Shown here in pieces: positions 9,147 to 18,275 of a stretch of 64,000 nucleotides of DNA. The notes beneath the pieces are model-generated. The model did not search any database and was not told the origin of the DNA. It was given only the letters and a program-made list of their open reading frames with translations. How positions within the stretch are numbered: the stretch's first letter is position 1; each line of letters starts with the position of its first letter. The DNA lies in contig UBYA01000001.1 in the NCBI GenBank assembly GCA_900469615.1, forward strand, positions 248,001-312,000, written 5' to 3'. Both the position numbers and the translations under genes were made by a program. The stretch is from Hyphomicrobiales bacterium (GTDB lineage: Bacteria > Pseudomonadota > Alphaproteobacteria > Rhizobiales > Rhizobiaceae).

Positions 9147-10127
9147 ATGGGAACGGGCATGCTGCACTCGAGACGACTTCTTTACATCAACGAGATTGCC
9201 CGCTGCGGCTCCATCCGCAAGGCGGCGGCGCGGCTCAACGTGGCCTCGTCGGCAATCAACAGGCAGATTCTGGCCCTGGAGGAGGAGATGGGGGCACCAC
9301 TGTTCGAGCGCCTGCCCCGCGGCCTCCGGCTGACGGCGGCGGGCGAGCTCTGTATCGAGCACATCCGCGAGGTATTGAAGAATTACGAGCGGCTGGAAGG
9401 GCGCATCCGCAGTCTGAAGATGCAGCAGGCCGGCAAGATCAGGATGGTCGCGACCACCGGCCTGACGGCCGGTCCTTTGCCTGAGATTATCGCGCGCTTT
9501 CTCTCCGAACATCCAAGGGTATTTATCCAGCTGCGCAACGATGCCGGCTCGACCACCATGGCGCCGGTCGTCTCCGGCGAAGTCGATATCGGCCTCGGCT
9601 TCAATATACCGGCGACACCGGGCATCCGCTCGCTCGGCAATTTCGACATACCGATCGGCATCGTGCTGCCGCCCGGTCATCCCCTGATCGGACCGGGGCC
9701 GATCAATCTTGCCGATGTCGTGGAGGAGCGGCTGCTGCTGGCGCAGCCGGGCACGAGCCTCAGGGACGTCATCAATCTGACGCTGGCGCGTCTTTCCGTG
9801 CAGGTCGAGCCGGTGCTGGAGAGCAACGCGTCGGAAATGCTGAAGCAGCTGGTGAAATGCGGTGCGGGGCTGACGCTGCTCAATCCGCTGGATGTCATCA
9901 CCGAATGCCGGCGCGGCGAGCTGGTGTTCCGGCCGATCGCCGAGCCGAACTCGCGGCATCAGCCCATGAAGCTGTTCGCCCGCGCGCGGGCGCCGCTCGA
10001 TGCCGCCACCAGCCTTTTCGTCGAATACCTGCTCGCGGAGCTCGCCGGGATGGTGGAAGAATTGCAGGCGAAGGGGCACATCGTCATGCCCTCCGAACGC
10101 CGCCGCTCGGACGGCTATTTCGAATAG
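9147..10127 (+). CDS. LysR family transcriptional regulator
   Basis: A 326-residue regulator with the N-terminal winged helix-turn-helix (INEIARCGSIRKAAARLNVA region, then SSAINRQILALEEEMGAPLFER) and a C-terminal effector domain beginning near KIRMVATTG. It is divergent from the THI5-like transporter operon and convergent with the creatininase gene (13-base overlap of the ends), so it most likely controls the former and perhaps itself. An ATG at 9159 (MLHSRRLL) is an alternative start. The effector is unknown. Confidence 0.92.
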   Translation: MGTGMLHSRRLLYINEIARCGSIRKAAARLNVASSAINRQILALEEEMGAPLFERLPRGLRLTAAGELCIEHIREVLKNYERLEGRIRSLKMQQAGKIRMVATTGLTAGPLPEIIARFLSEHPRVFIQLRNDAGSTTMAPVVSGEVDIGLGFNIPATPGIRSLGNFDIPIGIVLPPGHPLIGPGPINLADVVEERLLLAQPGTSLRDVINLTLARLSVQVEPVLESNASEMLKQLVKCGAGLTLLNPLDVITECRRGELVFRPIAEPNSRHQPMKLFARARAPLDAATSLFVEYLLAELAGMVEELQAKGHIVMPSERRRSDGYFE

Positions 10128-10918
10128 AGATTGGAGAGCGGATAATCGCGCAGGTCGCGCAGCATTTCGATGAAGCCGGCGATCTGGTGCCGGCAGATGA
10201 GCGCGCCCTTTTCCGCCGTGCCGGCTGCGGCATTGCCGACGACGCCGTTGGGATTGAGATCGTGCGCGATCCAGGCGAGCGAATGCGGCGGCAGCGGCTG
10301 CAGATATCGGGAATGCTCCCTCATCCATTCCGCCTTGGAGACGAAATTCTCGGCCTTGTCCATCCGCACCAGCTCAGGCCGGAAATGCAGCATGAGCGAG
10401 GTTTCGACATCGCCGCCATGGATGCCGAAGCGCTGCTCATGCTCGTCGATCATGCCGTCCGGGGTGCCGAAGCGGGTCCATTGCGTCGCAACCACAGCCA
10501 TTCGGTGCCGCACGCGCAGCTCGCGGGCGACAATGCCCATGATGTCGAGATTTCCGCCATGGGAATTGACGATGACCATCTTGCGGATGCCGGCCTCCGC
10601 GACCTTGGTGCCGATCGCGGTCCAGACCGGGATCAAAAGTTCGGCGCCGAGAGATAGCGTGCCGGGGCCGTAGATATGCTCGTTGGCCTTGCCGATTTCC
10701 TGGGTCGGCAAAACGAGAAAATCGAGATCGTCGGGACGCTGGGTCTTCAGCTCCGCCAGCATTCCTTGCGCGATCGCGACATCGGTGGCGATCGGCAGAT
10801 GCGGGCCGTGCTGTTCCGTCGAGGCGATCGGCAGGATCGCGATCGTGGTATCGGGCGAGAGATCGGCGAAATCATAGGTATTGAGTTCGTTCCAATAGAA
10901 GGGCTTTGCCATTGCCAT
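10115..10918 (-). CDS. Creatininase family protein
   Basis: A 267-residue member of the creatininase/FAPy-deformylase/MftE superfamily of metal-dependent amidohydrolases, which open cyclic amides or hydrolyse formamides. Visible motifs are LPIASTEQHGPHLPIATD (metal-binding E and H), a conserved VNSHGGN, and GGDVETSLML. The start at 10918 has GAGAGG upstream. Its end overlaps the convergent LysR gene. It may supply a ring-opening step for the compound handled by the CodA-like enzyme; it has its own promoter region. The exact reaction cannot be assigned. Confidence 0.85.
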   Translation of the reverse strand: MAMAKPFYWNELNTYDFADLSPDTTIAILPIASTEQHGPHLPIATDVAIAQGMLAELKTQRPDDLDFLVLPTQEIGKANEHIYGPGTLSLGAELLIPVWTAIGTKVAEAGIRKMVIVNSHGGNLDIMGIVARELRVRHRMAVVATQWTRFGTPDGMIDEHEQRFGIHGGDVETSLMLHFRPELVRMDKAENFVSKAEWMREHSRYLQPLPPHSLAWIAHDLNPNGVVGNAAAGTAEKGALICRHQIAGFIEMLRDLRDYPLSNLYSK

Positions 10919-11212
10919 GTCCTCTCGCCTGCGTCTTATGGCTAACGGATACGGCAAGGATGGTGGCGGTGGAAAGCATCAATTTGCGGCCGTGCCGCTG
11001 CCTTTTTGCGTACGCAGGGGATGTAAAGGCGAAAGCCGCCACTTCTTCCGGCCTGGCAACGGAACCGTCAGGCCCGCACGGTCCGCGGTCGGAATTCGCG
11101 CTGAAACAGGCGTTGCCGGAGTCCATGGTGTCAAACGTCACAAAAATCGAATGTTTTCTAAAAAAATGTGATAAAAGGGCGGGATATTCTGCAAAGGCCA
11201 GGGGAGGGGACC

Positions 11213-12142
11213 ATGCAGTCGTTGGTTGCGCCAGTTCATACGCCGGTGCCGGTGGAGGTCCTCGAGGCGGAAATCCGCAGGGTTTGCGGCGCGTTCAGCC
11301 TGGAACCGACGCTGTCGTCGGGCATCGTCGCCGGCGATGTCGCCACCCGCCGCATGGGTCTGTTCGAGACGGCGATCGTCGGGCTCGATGCCAGCAAGCA
11401 TGTCGAACGCGGCGTCAAGGCGATCCGGCAGGACCCCGGCGAGCACTTCTTTCTCCTGATCCAGGACGCCGGGCGTTGCCGCGTCGAGCAGAACGGCCTG
11501 GTCGCCGATCTGGCGCCGGGCGACATGTTCCTGGTGGATTCGGTCCGGCCTTCCCGTTTCTTCTATGGCGGCGTCCGCTCCAGCCAGGTTTCGATCCACC
11601 TTCCCCGCCAAGAGATGGTGCATCGTTTCGGCGACGCCTGCACCGGCGGCGTCTCGATCAGCCGGAGCGATCCGCTTTGGCTCGCCATGCGGGCGGTGAT
11701 GACCAAGATGCTGGATGGCCCGGCGGCCCAGCCGCAGCTCGGCGAAGCGTTCCTCTGTCTCATGGGCGCCTATTTCCAGTCGGCCCGGGAGACAGGCACG
11801 CGGCGGGCGCCGGCGAGCTTGCTGTCGCGCGCGCTTGCCCTGATCGACCGCCACGCTGCCGATCCAGCCTTCGGTCCGCGGGAGCTTGCCAGCCGCCTCA
11901 ACGTATCCGAGCGCATGTTGCAGCGGCATTTCCGGGCGCTGGGCGAAACGCCCGGACACCGCCTTCTGAACCGCCGCCTCGATATCGCCCACAGCCGGCT
12001 TTGCGCCCGCACCGCCGATATGGCCGGCGATGGCATCGCCGCGATCGCCTATGACGCCGGTTTCAACGATCTCTCCTATTTCTATCGCGAATTCCGCAAG
12101 AAATACGGCATGACGCCCGGCGCCGCCGCACGCTGCCACTGA
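11213..12142 (+). CDS. AraC family transcriptional regulator (FeaR-like)
   Basis: A 309-residue regulator with an N-terminal AraC-binding-like sensor domain and a C-terminal double helix-turn-helix (FGPRELASRLNVSERMLQRHF, split by the first helix, then IAAIAYDAGFNDLSYFYREFRKKYGMTP). The start at 11213 follows GGGGAGGGGA. It sits 109 bases upstream of an aldehyde dehydrogenase and a copper amine oxidase. In Escherichia coli the AraC-type FeaR activates the equivalent tynA and feaB genes, so activation of the downstream pair in response to an amine or its aldehyde is likely. Confidence 0.88.
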   Translation: MQSLVAPVHTPVPVEVLEAEIRRVCGAFSLEPTLSSGIVAGDVATRRMGLFETAIVGLDASKHVERGVKAIRQDPGEHFFLLIQDAGRCRVEQNGLVADLAPGDMFLVDSVRPSRFFYGGVRSSQVSIHLPRQEMVHRFGDACTGGVSISRSDPLWLAMRAVMTKMLDGPAAQPQLGEAFLCLMGAYFQSARETGTRRAPASLLSRALALIDRHAADPAFGPRELASRLNVSERMLQRHFRALGETPGHRLLNRRLDIAHSRLCARTADMAGDGIAAIAYDAGFNDLSYFYREFRKKYGMTPGAAARCH

Positions 12143-12251
12143 CGCTTTTGTCCAACAGTCCGGACGTTTCCGTCCAAGCCCGACGCTCGTTCCCGGCTTA
12201 ATCTTCTCGCAATCCCCGGCTCCTGGCCGGGTTTCAGCGGAGGAACTGGCA

Positions 12252-13658
12252 ATGACGTTATATTCTGCAACCATTGGCGGGATGCCGGTCACGGGCGAAG
12301 CGGATTTCGGCGTATGGAACCCGGCCACCGGTCAGGAGGCCGGGCGTGCGCCCAACATGGGAGCCGCCGACCTCGACCGGGCGGTCGCGGCCGCGCGTGC
12401 GGCGTTTCCGGAATGGTCGGCGCGCAGCGACAGCGAACTGCAGCGCATGTGCTCTGCCGTGACCTCCCGCATCGAAGAGCATGCCGACGAGCTTGCCACC
12501 ATCATCACGCTCGAGCAGGGTAAGCCGCTGAACGGTCTCGGCTCGCGCTGGGAAATGGGCGGTGCGGTCGCCTGGGCAGGCTATACGACCGGGCTTTCGC
12601 TTCCGGTCAAGGTGTTGCAGGACAATGCCGAAGGCCGCGTCGAACTGCATCGCAAGCCGGTCGGCGTCGTCGGCTCGATCACCCCATGGAACTTCCCGGT
12701 CATGATCGCGATCTGGCATATCATGCCGGCATTGCGCACCGGCAATACCGTCATCGTCAAGCCGTCGCCGCTCACCCCGCTTTCGACGCTGCGCCTTGCC
12801 GAGATCATGAACGAGGTGCTGCCGCCCGGCGTGCTGAACGTCGTGACGGGCGACGATAAAGGCTTCAATCTCGGCGCCGCCATGGCTGCCCATTCCGACA
12901 TCAACAAGATCGTCTTCACCGGTTCCATTGCCACCGGCCAGAAGGTCATGCAATCGGCCGCCTCCAACATGAAGCGGCTGACACTGGAGCTCGGCGGCAA
13001 CGATGCCGGTATCGTTTTGCCGGATGCCGATCCCGAGAAGATTGCCGAAGGCCTTTTCTGGGGCGCCTTCATCAACAACGGCCAGACCTGCGCGGCGCTG
13101 AAGCGTCTCTATGTACACGAGTCGATTCATGATGCCGTCTGCGAAGCGCTGGTCGCCTATGCGCGCAACGTGCCGGTCGGCAATGGCATGGACGAGACGA
13201 GCGCGCTCGGGCCGGTGCAGAACCGCATGCAGTTCGAGAAGCTGAGCCGGCTCGTTGCCGATGCCGCGCACCGCGGCAAGGTGCTGCTCGGCGGCGCGCC
13301 GGGCGAGGGGCTCTTCTTTCCGCCAACGATCATTTCCGGCCTGTCGAACGGCGATGCGCTGGTCGACGAGGAGCAGTTCGGCCCCGCTCTGCCCGTCATC
13401 AAGTACGACCACGTCGACGATGCCATCCGCATGGCGAACGACAGCCGGAACGGCCTCGGCGGCTCAGTCTGGTCGTCGGACATATCGGCTGCAAAGGCCG
13501 TGGCCGCGCGCATGGAATGCGGCTCGGTCTGGATCAACAAGCACGGCGCGATCCAGCCCAACGCGCCTTTCGGCGGTGTGAAGACCTCCGGCCTCGGTGT
13601 CGAGTTCGGCGAAGAAGGGCTGAAGGAATATACGGATATCCAGGTGATGTTCGCCTGA
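12252..13658 (+). CDS. NAD(P)-dependent aldehyde dehydrogenase (FeaB-like role)
   Basis: A 468-residue aldehyde dehydrogenase. It has the cofactor and catalytic residues in the expected places: N147 in TPWNFP, K170 in VIVKPSP, the general base E246 in ELGGNDAG and the nucleophile C280 in NNGQTCAA. Domain length is normal for the soluble family. It is followed by the amine oxidase after about 30 bases, so it probably oxidises the aldehyde made by that enzyme (for example phenylacetaldehyde) to the acid. The amine oxidase product forms in the periplasm and must enter the cytoplasm first. Confidence 0.9.
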   Translation: MTLYSATIGGMPVTGEADFGVWNPATGQEAGRAPNMGAADLDRAVAAARAAFPEWSARSDSELQRMCSAVTSRIEEHADELATIITLEQGKPLNGLGSRWEMGGAVAWAGYTTGLSLPVKVLQDNAEGRVELHRKPVGVVGSITPWNFPVMIAIWHIMPALRTGNTVIVKPSPLTPLSTLRLAEIMNEVLPPGVLNVVTGDDKGFNLGAAMAAHSDINKIVFTGSIATGQKVMQSAASNMKRLTLELGGNDAGIVLPDADPEKIAEGLFWGAFINNGQTCAALKRLYVHESIHDAVCEALVAYARNVPVGNGMDETSALGPVQNRMQFEKLSRLVADAAHRGKVLLGGAPGEGLFFPPTIISGLSNGDALVDEEQFGPALPVIKYDHVDDAIRMANDSRNGLGGSVWSSDISAAKAVAARMECGSVWINKHGAIQPNAPFGGVKTSGLGVEFGEEGLKEYTDIQVMFA

Positions 13659-13689
13659 TCTTGCAAGGCATTGTACAGGGAGGATGGAA

Positions 13690-15666
13690 ATGAACATGAA
13701 GCACTATCTGGCTTCGGCCGGGCTGCTGCTGACGCTTGGCGCGTCGGCTGCGATGGCGCACCCGCTCGACGGGTTGACGGCGGACGAGTACCAGAAGATC
13801 AACCGAATCCTGCGCGAGCAGAAGGTGGTCGACGACAACACGCTCTATCCGCTGATCGAACTGAAGGAGCCGGCCAAGGCCGACGTCCTGCAATGGAAGG
13901 ACGGCGACAAGCCGCTCGACCGCGAGGCGAAGGTGCAATTGACGAGCCCGCAGGGCTTCAAGGAGGCCGTCGTCAACATCACCAGGGGCACGGTCGAAAG
14001 CACGACACCGATCAAGGGTCAGCCCATGGTGCTCTTCACCGAGTTCATGGACGCCCTTCAGGGCGTGCTTGGCGATCCGCAGATGGTCGCGGGTCTCAAG
14101 AAGCGCGGCCTGACGCCGGATCAGGCCTTCTGCCTGCCGTTGACGGCCGGCAACTTCTTCACCGAGGAATACCGGAATTCACGCCTGATGAAGGTGCCTT
14201 GCTACCACGTTCCGGAAGGGTCGAATTATTATGCCAAGCCGATCGAAGGCCTCTTTGCCGTCTACGATATCGGCAAGAAGAAGGTGTTGAAGGTCATCGA
14301 TACCGGCGCCATCGAAGGTCCGAAGGACAATTGGGGCTATACAGAGAAGGAAGTGGCCGAGCGCGAGCCGCTGCGCCCGCAGACCAATCTTGCTACGCTC
14401 TCGCAGCAGGGCGGCCCGAACTACAAGATATCGGGCAGCCATCTCGAATGGGACATGTGGCGCTTCAATTTCCGCGTCGACAAGCGCCCGGGACTCGTTC
14501 TCTCCAATCTCGACGTGAAGGATGGCGATACCTGGCGTTCGGTGATCTATCAGTCGCATCTCTCGGAAGTCTTCGTGCCCTACATGGACCCGACCGAGGG
14601 CTGGTACTGGCGCACCTACATGGATAGCGGAGAATATGGTTTCGGCCTGTTCCTGAGCCCGCTGCGGGCCGGCCTGGACTGCCCGATCTACGCGACCTTC
14701 CTGCCGGCGACCATCGCCGACGACAAGGGCAATCCGCTGACTATCCCGAACGCCATCTGCGTCTTCGAGCGCAGCGTCGGAGATCCGGCATGGCGCCATT
14801 TCGAGGTGTTCGCCCAGACGCCGGACAAGCCGGTTCCGGCGGAGGGCAGGCCCGGCAGCGAGCTCGTCGTGCGCACCGCATCGGAAGTCGGCAATTACGA
14901 CTACCTGATCGACTACCGCCTGCAGCCCGATGGTCAGATCCGCATCATGATCGGTGCGACCGGCCTCGACGCGGTCAAGGGTGTGCAATCGACCTCTATG
15001 GACGATCCGACGGCGGCCGCAGATACCGCGCACGGCACGCTGATCGCGCCGAATCTGGTGGCCGCCAATCACGACCATTATTTCAATTTCCGTATCGATT
15101 TCGACGTCGACCAGCCGGCCAACCATTTCGGCACGATGGATATCGTTCCGGCCAAGGTCGACGCGAAGAACCCGCGCCGCTCGATGTGGACGGTCCAGCA
15201 CACGATGCCGAAGACGGAAATGGAAGCGCGCTACCAGCTTTCGGCGATGAAGCCGCGCTACTTCATGATCTCCGATCCCTCGCGCAAGGGCTATCTCGGC
15301 CAGGAGCCGGGCTGGATGATCCATCACGGCGACGTGGCCTATGGTCCCTTCGACTTCGTCAAGGATCCGCCGATGAAGCGCAATGCCTATATCGAATATT
15401 CGGTATGGAACACGGTCTACGACCCGAACCAGCAATATGCCGGCGGCAAATTCGCCATGCAGAGCGACGGCTCCGACACGCTGCCGGAGTGGGTCAAGGC
15501 CAACAAGCCGCTGATGGGCAAGGATATCGTCACCTGGTTCACCGCCGGTTTCCATCATATCCCGCGCATGGAAGACTGGCCTGTCATGTCGACCGAATGG
15601 AAGACCATCCATATTGAGCCGCATAATTTCTTTGCCCATAATCCGGCATTGACGCTACGCAATTGA
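13690..15666 (+). CDS. tynA: Periplasmic copper-containing primary amine oxidase
   Basis: A 658-residue copper/topaquinone amine oxidase, which converts a primary amine, oxygen and water to aldehyde, ammonia and hydrogen peroxide. A signal peptide ends at AMA-HP. Y403 in GNYDY is the topaquinone precursor. D312 in YMDSGEYG is the catalytic base. H461 and H463 in NHDHYFNF plus one of H622/H623 in AGFHHIPR are the copper ligands; spacing between these matches E. coli TynA. It lacks the extra N-terminal D1 domain of the E. coli enzyme. GGGAGG lies six bases before the start at 13690. Likely substrates are phenylethylamine or tyramine, inferred from the AraC/aldehyde dehydrogenase context. Confidence 0.93.
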   Translation: MNMKHYLASAGLLLTLGASAAMAHPLDGLTADEYQKINRILREQKVVDDNTLYPLIELKEPAKADVLQWKDGDKPLDREAKVQLTSPQGFKEAVVNITRGTVESTTPIKGQPMVLFTEFMDALQGVLGDPQMVAGLKKRGLTPDQAFCLPLTAGNFFTEEYRNSRLMKVPCYHVPEGSNYYAKPIEGLFAVYDIGKKKVLKVIDTGAIEGPKDNWGYTEKEVAEREPLRPQTNLATLSQQGGPNYKISGSHLEWDMWRFNFRVDKRPGLVLSNLDVKDGDTWRSVIYQSHLSEVFVPYMDPTEGWYWRTYMDSGEYGFGLFLSPLRAGLDCPIYATFLPATIADDKGNPLTIPNAICVFERSVGDPAWRHFEVFAQTPDKPVPAEGRPGSELVVRTASEVGNYDYLIDYRLQPDGQIRIMIGATGLDAVKGVQSTSMDDPTAAADTAHGTLIAPNLVAANHDHYFNFRIDFDVDQPANHFGTMDIVPAKVDAKNPRRSMWTVQHTMPKTEMEARYQLSAMKPRYFMISDPSRKGYLGQEPGWMIHHGDVAYGPFDFVKDPPMKRNAYIEYSVWNTVYDPNQQYAGGKFAMQSDGSDTLPEWVKANKPLMGKDIVTWFTAGFHHIPRMEDWPVMSTEWKTIHIEPHNFFAHNPALTLRN

Positions 15667-15675
15667 CGACATGAC

Positions 15676-15701
15676 GTCAGCGCCGCTCGAGCGGCGCTGA
15701 C
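15676..15701 (+). terminator. Perfect GC-rich palindrome after the amine oxidase gene
   Basis: GTCAGCGCCGC (15676-15686), loop TCGA, then GCGGCGCTGAC (15691-15701): an 11-base perfect stem ten bases after the stop codon, followed by GGCTTT. It is the likely transcription end of the amine operon, although the U-run is weak. Confidence 0.7.
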
Positions 15702-15822
15702 GGCTTTCCGCGATGCCTTGCGGGAGAGGTGGCGGGATCGGAGAGCGGCCTATCCACGGCCGCCTGCCCTCGCTGGCTAGCGCATTTCCGCTTTTCTTCG
15801 AATCGTCAAAACGCCCTATCCT

Positions 15823-15880
15823 TTTGTCTTCACGCAATTCCGGATGGAAACCGCCGCTCATTTTTCCCGGAATTGCTCTA
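15823..15880. repeat. Dispersed palindromic intergenic repeat, copy A
   Basis: The unit begins TTTGTCTTCACGCAATTCCGG and ends CCCGGAATTGCTCT. Its ends form a perfect 10-base inverted repeat (GCAATTCCGG 15834-15843; CCGGAATTGC 15867-15876). Near-identical copies lie at 29223 and 57326. This copy is between two convergent genes and overlaps the last codon of the minus-strand one. I recall such units as frequent in Rhizobium genomes; they may act as two-way terminators. Confidence 0.75.
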
Positions 15881-17047
15881 TTCGGCCGGCATTTTGCAGT
15901 TGGCGGCGTATATGTCGCCGTGCTCCGTCAGGATCTTGCCCTCCGTCTTCAGGGCGATTTTGCCGTCAGGACCTTTTTCCGCCTTCAAGGAATACCAATC
16001 CTGGATCGGGTGCTGATTGGGGCCGAGCTTGAACGAGCCGCGCACGCTCGGGATGGCGGTGCTCAGGATGGCCTTGCGGAAATCCGCCGGATCGTCGGGA
16101 GCGGCCTTCTCCAGGCCCGCTCCCATCATCAGCGCCGCGTCATAACCCTGCGCCGCATAATATGTGATCGGTCGCTCGCCGAATTTCTTCTTCCATGCCG
16201 CCACGAACTCCTTGTTGATAGGGTTATCGAGATCGTCGTTCCAGTGGCTGGTGACCCGGACGCCCAGGGCGGCATTGCCGACCGCCCCGACGATGACCTG
16301 ATCGAGAGAGGCCGGGTGCACGACCATGGGGATCTGTTTCAGCAGCCCCGACTGATCGTATTGCCGCATGAAGGCGATGCCCAGGCCGCCGGGTTCGAAT
16401 TCGTAGACGACATCGGGGTTGGCTGCGCGAATTTGCGCGATCTCGGGCGCAAAGTCGGTCTGGTCGAGACCGGTGTAAACCTCGCCTGCGACCGTGCGCT
16501 TATAGAAGCGTTTGAACGCCAGCATGGTTTCCTTGCCGGCCTGATAGTTCGGAGCGATCAGGAAGGCCTTTTTGTAGCCGAGAGACTGCGCAAGCGCGCC
16601 GGCGCTCTCGCCCTGGCCATCGTCCTGCCATGAGCTGACGAAGTAATTCGGATTGCAGTCCTTGCCGGCGAAGGAGGCGGAGGCCGTGTTGGCGCTTACA
16701 TAGATGGCGTCGCCATCGAGGATATCCGGCACGGCGGCGAATGCGACGTTGGCGAAAACGATGCCGGTAAACAGCTTTATGCCCTGGTCGGAAAGCATCT
16801 TGTCGGCAATTTGCTTGGCGTTGCCGGGCTTCATGGCGTCATCCTCGACCGCCAGCAAAACATCCTTGCCGCCGAGCTTGCCGCCGTCCTTATCGATCGC
16901 CAGCTGGAATCCGTCGCGGATATCTTGCCCGAGATAACCTGCCGGACCCGACAGCGTCGTGATCATGCCGATCTTGACCGGTTCGGCGCTGGCAACGCTT
17001 GCCGACAGCGCGAACGCCGTTGCAACCAGAATTCCCTTATAATTCAT
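15878..17047 (-). CDS. ABC transporter substrate-binding protein, branched-chain amino acid (LivK/HAAT) type, orphan
   Basis: A 389-residue periplasmic binding protein of the hydrophobic amino acid transporter family. The signal peptide ends at ASA-EP, and the mature start VKIGMITTLSGPAGYLGQDI is characteristic (given here only to the first 20 residues). Members of this family in soil bacteria often bind aromatic acids. No permease or ATPase gene is adjacent, so it may share the Liv system at 58.7-62 kb or one elsewhere. It lies between the amine module and the LysR/monooxygenase module, on the same strand as that LysR gene and 216 bases from its end. The start is supported by GAGGAG. Confidence 0.88.
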   Translation of the reverse strand: MNYKGILVATAFALSASVASAEPVKIGMITTLSGPAGYLGQDIRDGFQLAIDKDGGKLGGKDVLLAVEDDAMKPGNAKQIADKMLSDQGIKLFTGIVFANVAFAAVPDILDGDAIYVSANTASASFAGKDCNPNYFVSSWQDDGQGESAGALAQSLGYKKAFLIAPNYQAGKETMLAFKRFYKRTVAGEVYTGLDQTDFAPEIAQIRAANPDVVYEFEPGGLGIAFMRQYDQSGLLKQIPMVVHPASLDQVIVGAVGNAALGVRVTSHWNDDLDNPINKEFVAAWKKKFGERPITYYAAQGYDAALMMGAGLEKAAPDDPADFRKAILSTAIPSVRGSFKLGPNQHPIQDWYSLKAEKGPDGKIALKTEGKILTEHGDIYAANCKMPAE

Positions 17048-17241
17048 TGGAATGTTCTCCTCTTATTATGGTGTCCGCGTGCAAGATCGTGCGACCGCGG
17101 CGGCGGCATTGCGGTTGCTGCGTGCAAACGGAAATCAGGTCGCTGACGCGCCGCTCTCCCCTGGCGCTTTCAGTCGGCCAAGCTTGGCGCAACGAAAAAT
17201 TCCGTAAATGGAAAAATCGTCGTCTGGATATAATCGAGGGG

Positions 17242-17264
17242 AATATCAAAACGGCTTTGATATT
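17242..17264. repeat. Inverted repeat at the 3' end of the LysR gene
   Basis: AATATCAAA (17242-17250), ACGGC, TTTGATATT (17256-17264) form a perfect 9-base stem with a 5-base loop right at the LysR stop. It may end LysR transcription, or be an operator for the downstream binding-protein gene. TTCC-N6-GGAA at 17200-17213 lies nearby and resembles the palindrome at 18276-18294. Confidence 0.45.
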
Positions 17265-18196
17265 TATGCCAGGGCCGCCAGTTCCCGGGATGTGCTTCTC
17301 AGCGTTTCCACCAGGACCTCGGCGGCAGGCGACAAGCGCGCATTGGCGCGAGTGGTGATCCCAATCGGTATGGCCGTCGTCCGCAGCGCGACCGGCAGGA
17401 TCGCGATTGCTCCCGCCGCGGCCTCGCGGCGAGCGACGGCGGCCGGAAACACGCCGAGATAGTCGGCGTCGATCAGCAGGGCGCGGTTGGTCAACAGGGA
17501 TACGGATTCGACGGCATGGGTCGGCGGCTCGAGGCCCTCCTCCAGGAAGGCGATGTCGATCTGGCGTCGAAGGCTGGTCTCCTGCGGCGGTAAAATCCAT
17601 TCCCAGCCGGCCAGATCGGCCAGACGAAGCGCTCCGCGTTCGGCCAGCGGATGGCCGCGCCGCACGACGACAAGAGCAATGTCGTCCATCAGGACTTCCT
17701 GGACGACGCTCAGGCGGTCGGGAAGTTCCGACAGGCGCCCGACGACGATGTCCAGTTCGCCGGCCCTGAGGGCGGGAATGAGGACATCGTTGGTGCCTTC
17801 CACGATCTTGACGACAAGCTTGGGGCGTTCCCGCCTCAGCCGCGCGATCGCCGTGGGAAGCAGCTCGGCGGCGGCCGACAGCAGCGTGCCGATGGCAACC
17901 CTTCCACCCGTACCGTCGCGAAGGTCCGCCAGATGCTCTTCCGCATGCGCCAGCTGGGCGATAACCAGCCGGGCATGCTGCGCGAGAGTGTGGCCGAACA
18001 TGGTCGGCACCACGCCGCGATTGGTGCGGTCGAACAATCGGGCCTTCATCAGCGCCTCGATCTCCTGCAGCGCCTTGGTTACGGCGGACTGCGTCATGTT
18101 GAGCCGCTTGGCGGCTCGAACAAGGTTTCCCTCCTTCTCGATCGCGACCACCATGCGAAGATGCCGGATGGTGAGGCGGCTCGTGAGAAGCTTCAT
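17264..18196 (-). CDS. LysR family transcriptional regulator (GbpR-like)
   Basis: A 310-residue regulator. The DNA-binding domain reads LTIRHLRMVVAIEKEGNLVRA at the start, then LNMTQSAVTKALQEIEALM; the effector domain follows from GRVAIGTLLSAAAELLP. The start at 18196 (MKLLTSRL) is chosen because AGGA lies just upstream; a longer open frame to 18283 would run over the operator-like palindrome. It is divergent from the FAD monooxygenase and co-oriented with the orphan binding protein, so it probably controls both. The sensor ligand may be an aromatic or N-heteroaromatic compound. Confidence 0.9.
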   Translation of the reverse strand: MKLLTSRLTIRHLRMVVAIEKEGNLVRAAKRLNMTQSAVTKALQEIEALMKARLFDRTNRGVVPTMFGHTLAQHARLVIAQLAHAEEHLADLRDGTGGRVAIGTLLSAAAELLPTAIARLRRERPKLVVKIVEGTNDVLIPALRAGELDIVVGRLSELPDRLSVVQEVLMDDIALVVVRRGHPLAERGALRLADLAGWEWILPPQETSLRRQIDIAFLEEGLEPPTHAVESVSLLTNRALLIDADYLGVFPAAVARREAAAGAIAILPVALRTTAIPIGITTRANARLSPAAEVLVETLRSTSRELAALA

Positions 18197-18275
18197 TTCC
18201 TGTCCTTTAAGGCGATAGGCATGGTTCCGGTATTCCAAATTTTCATAGATAACGCCAGAGAATTCACTTGCGCAC

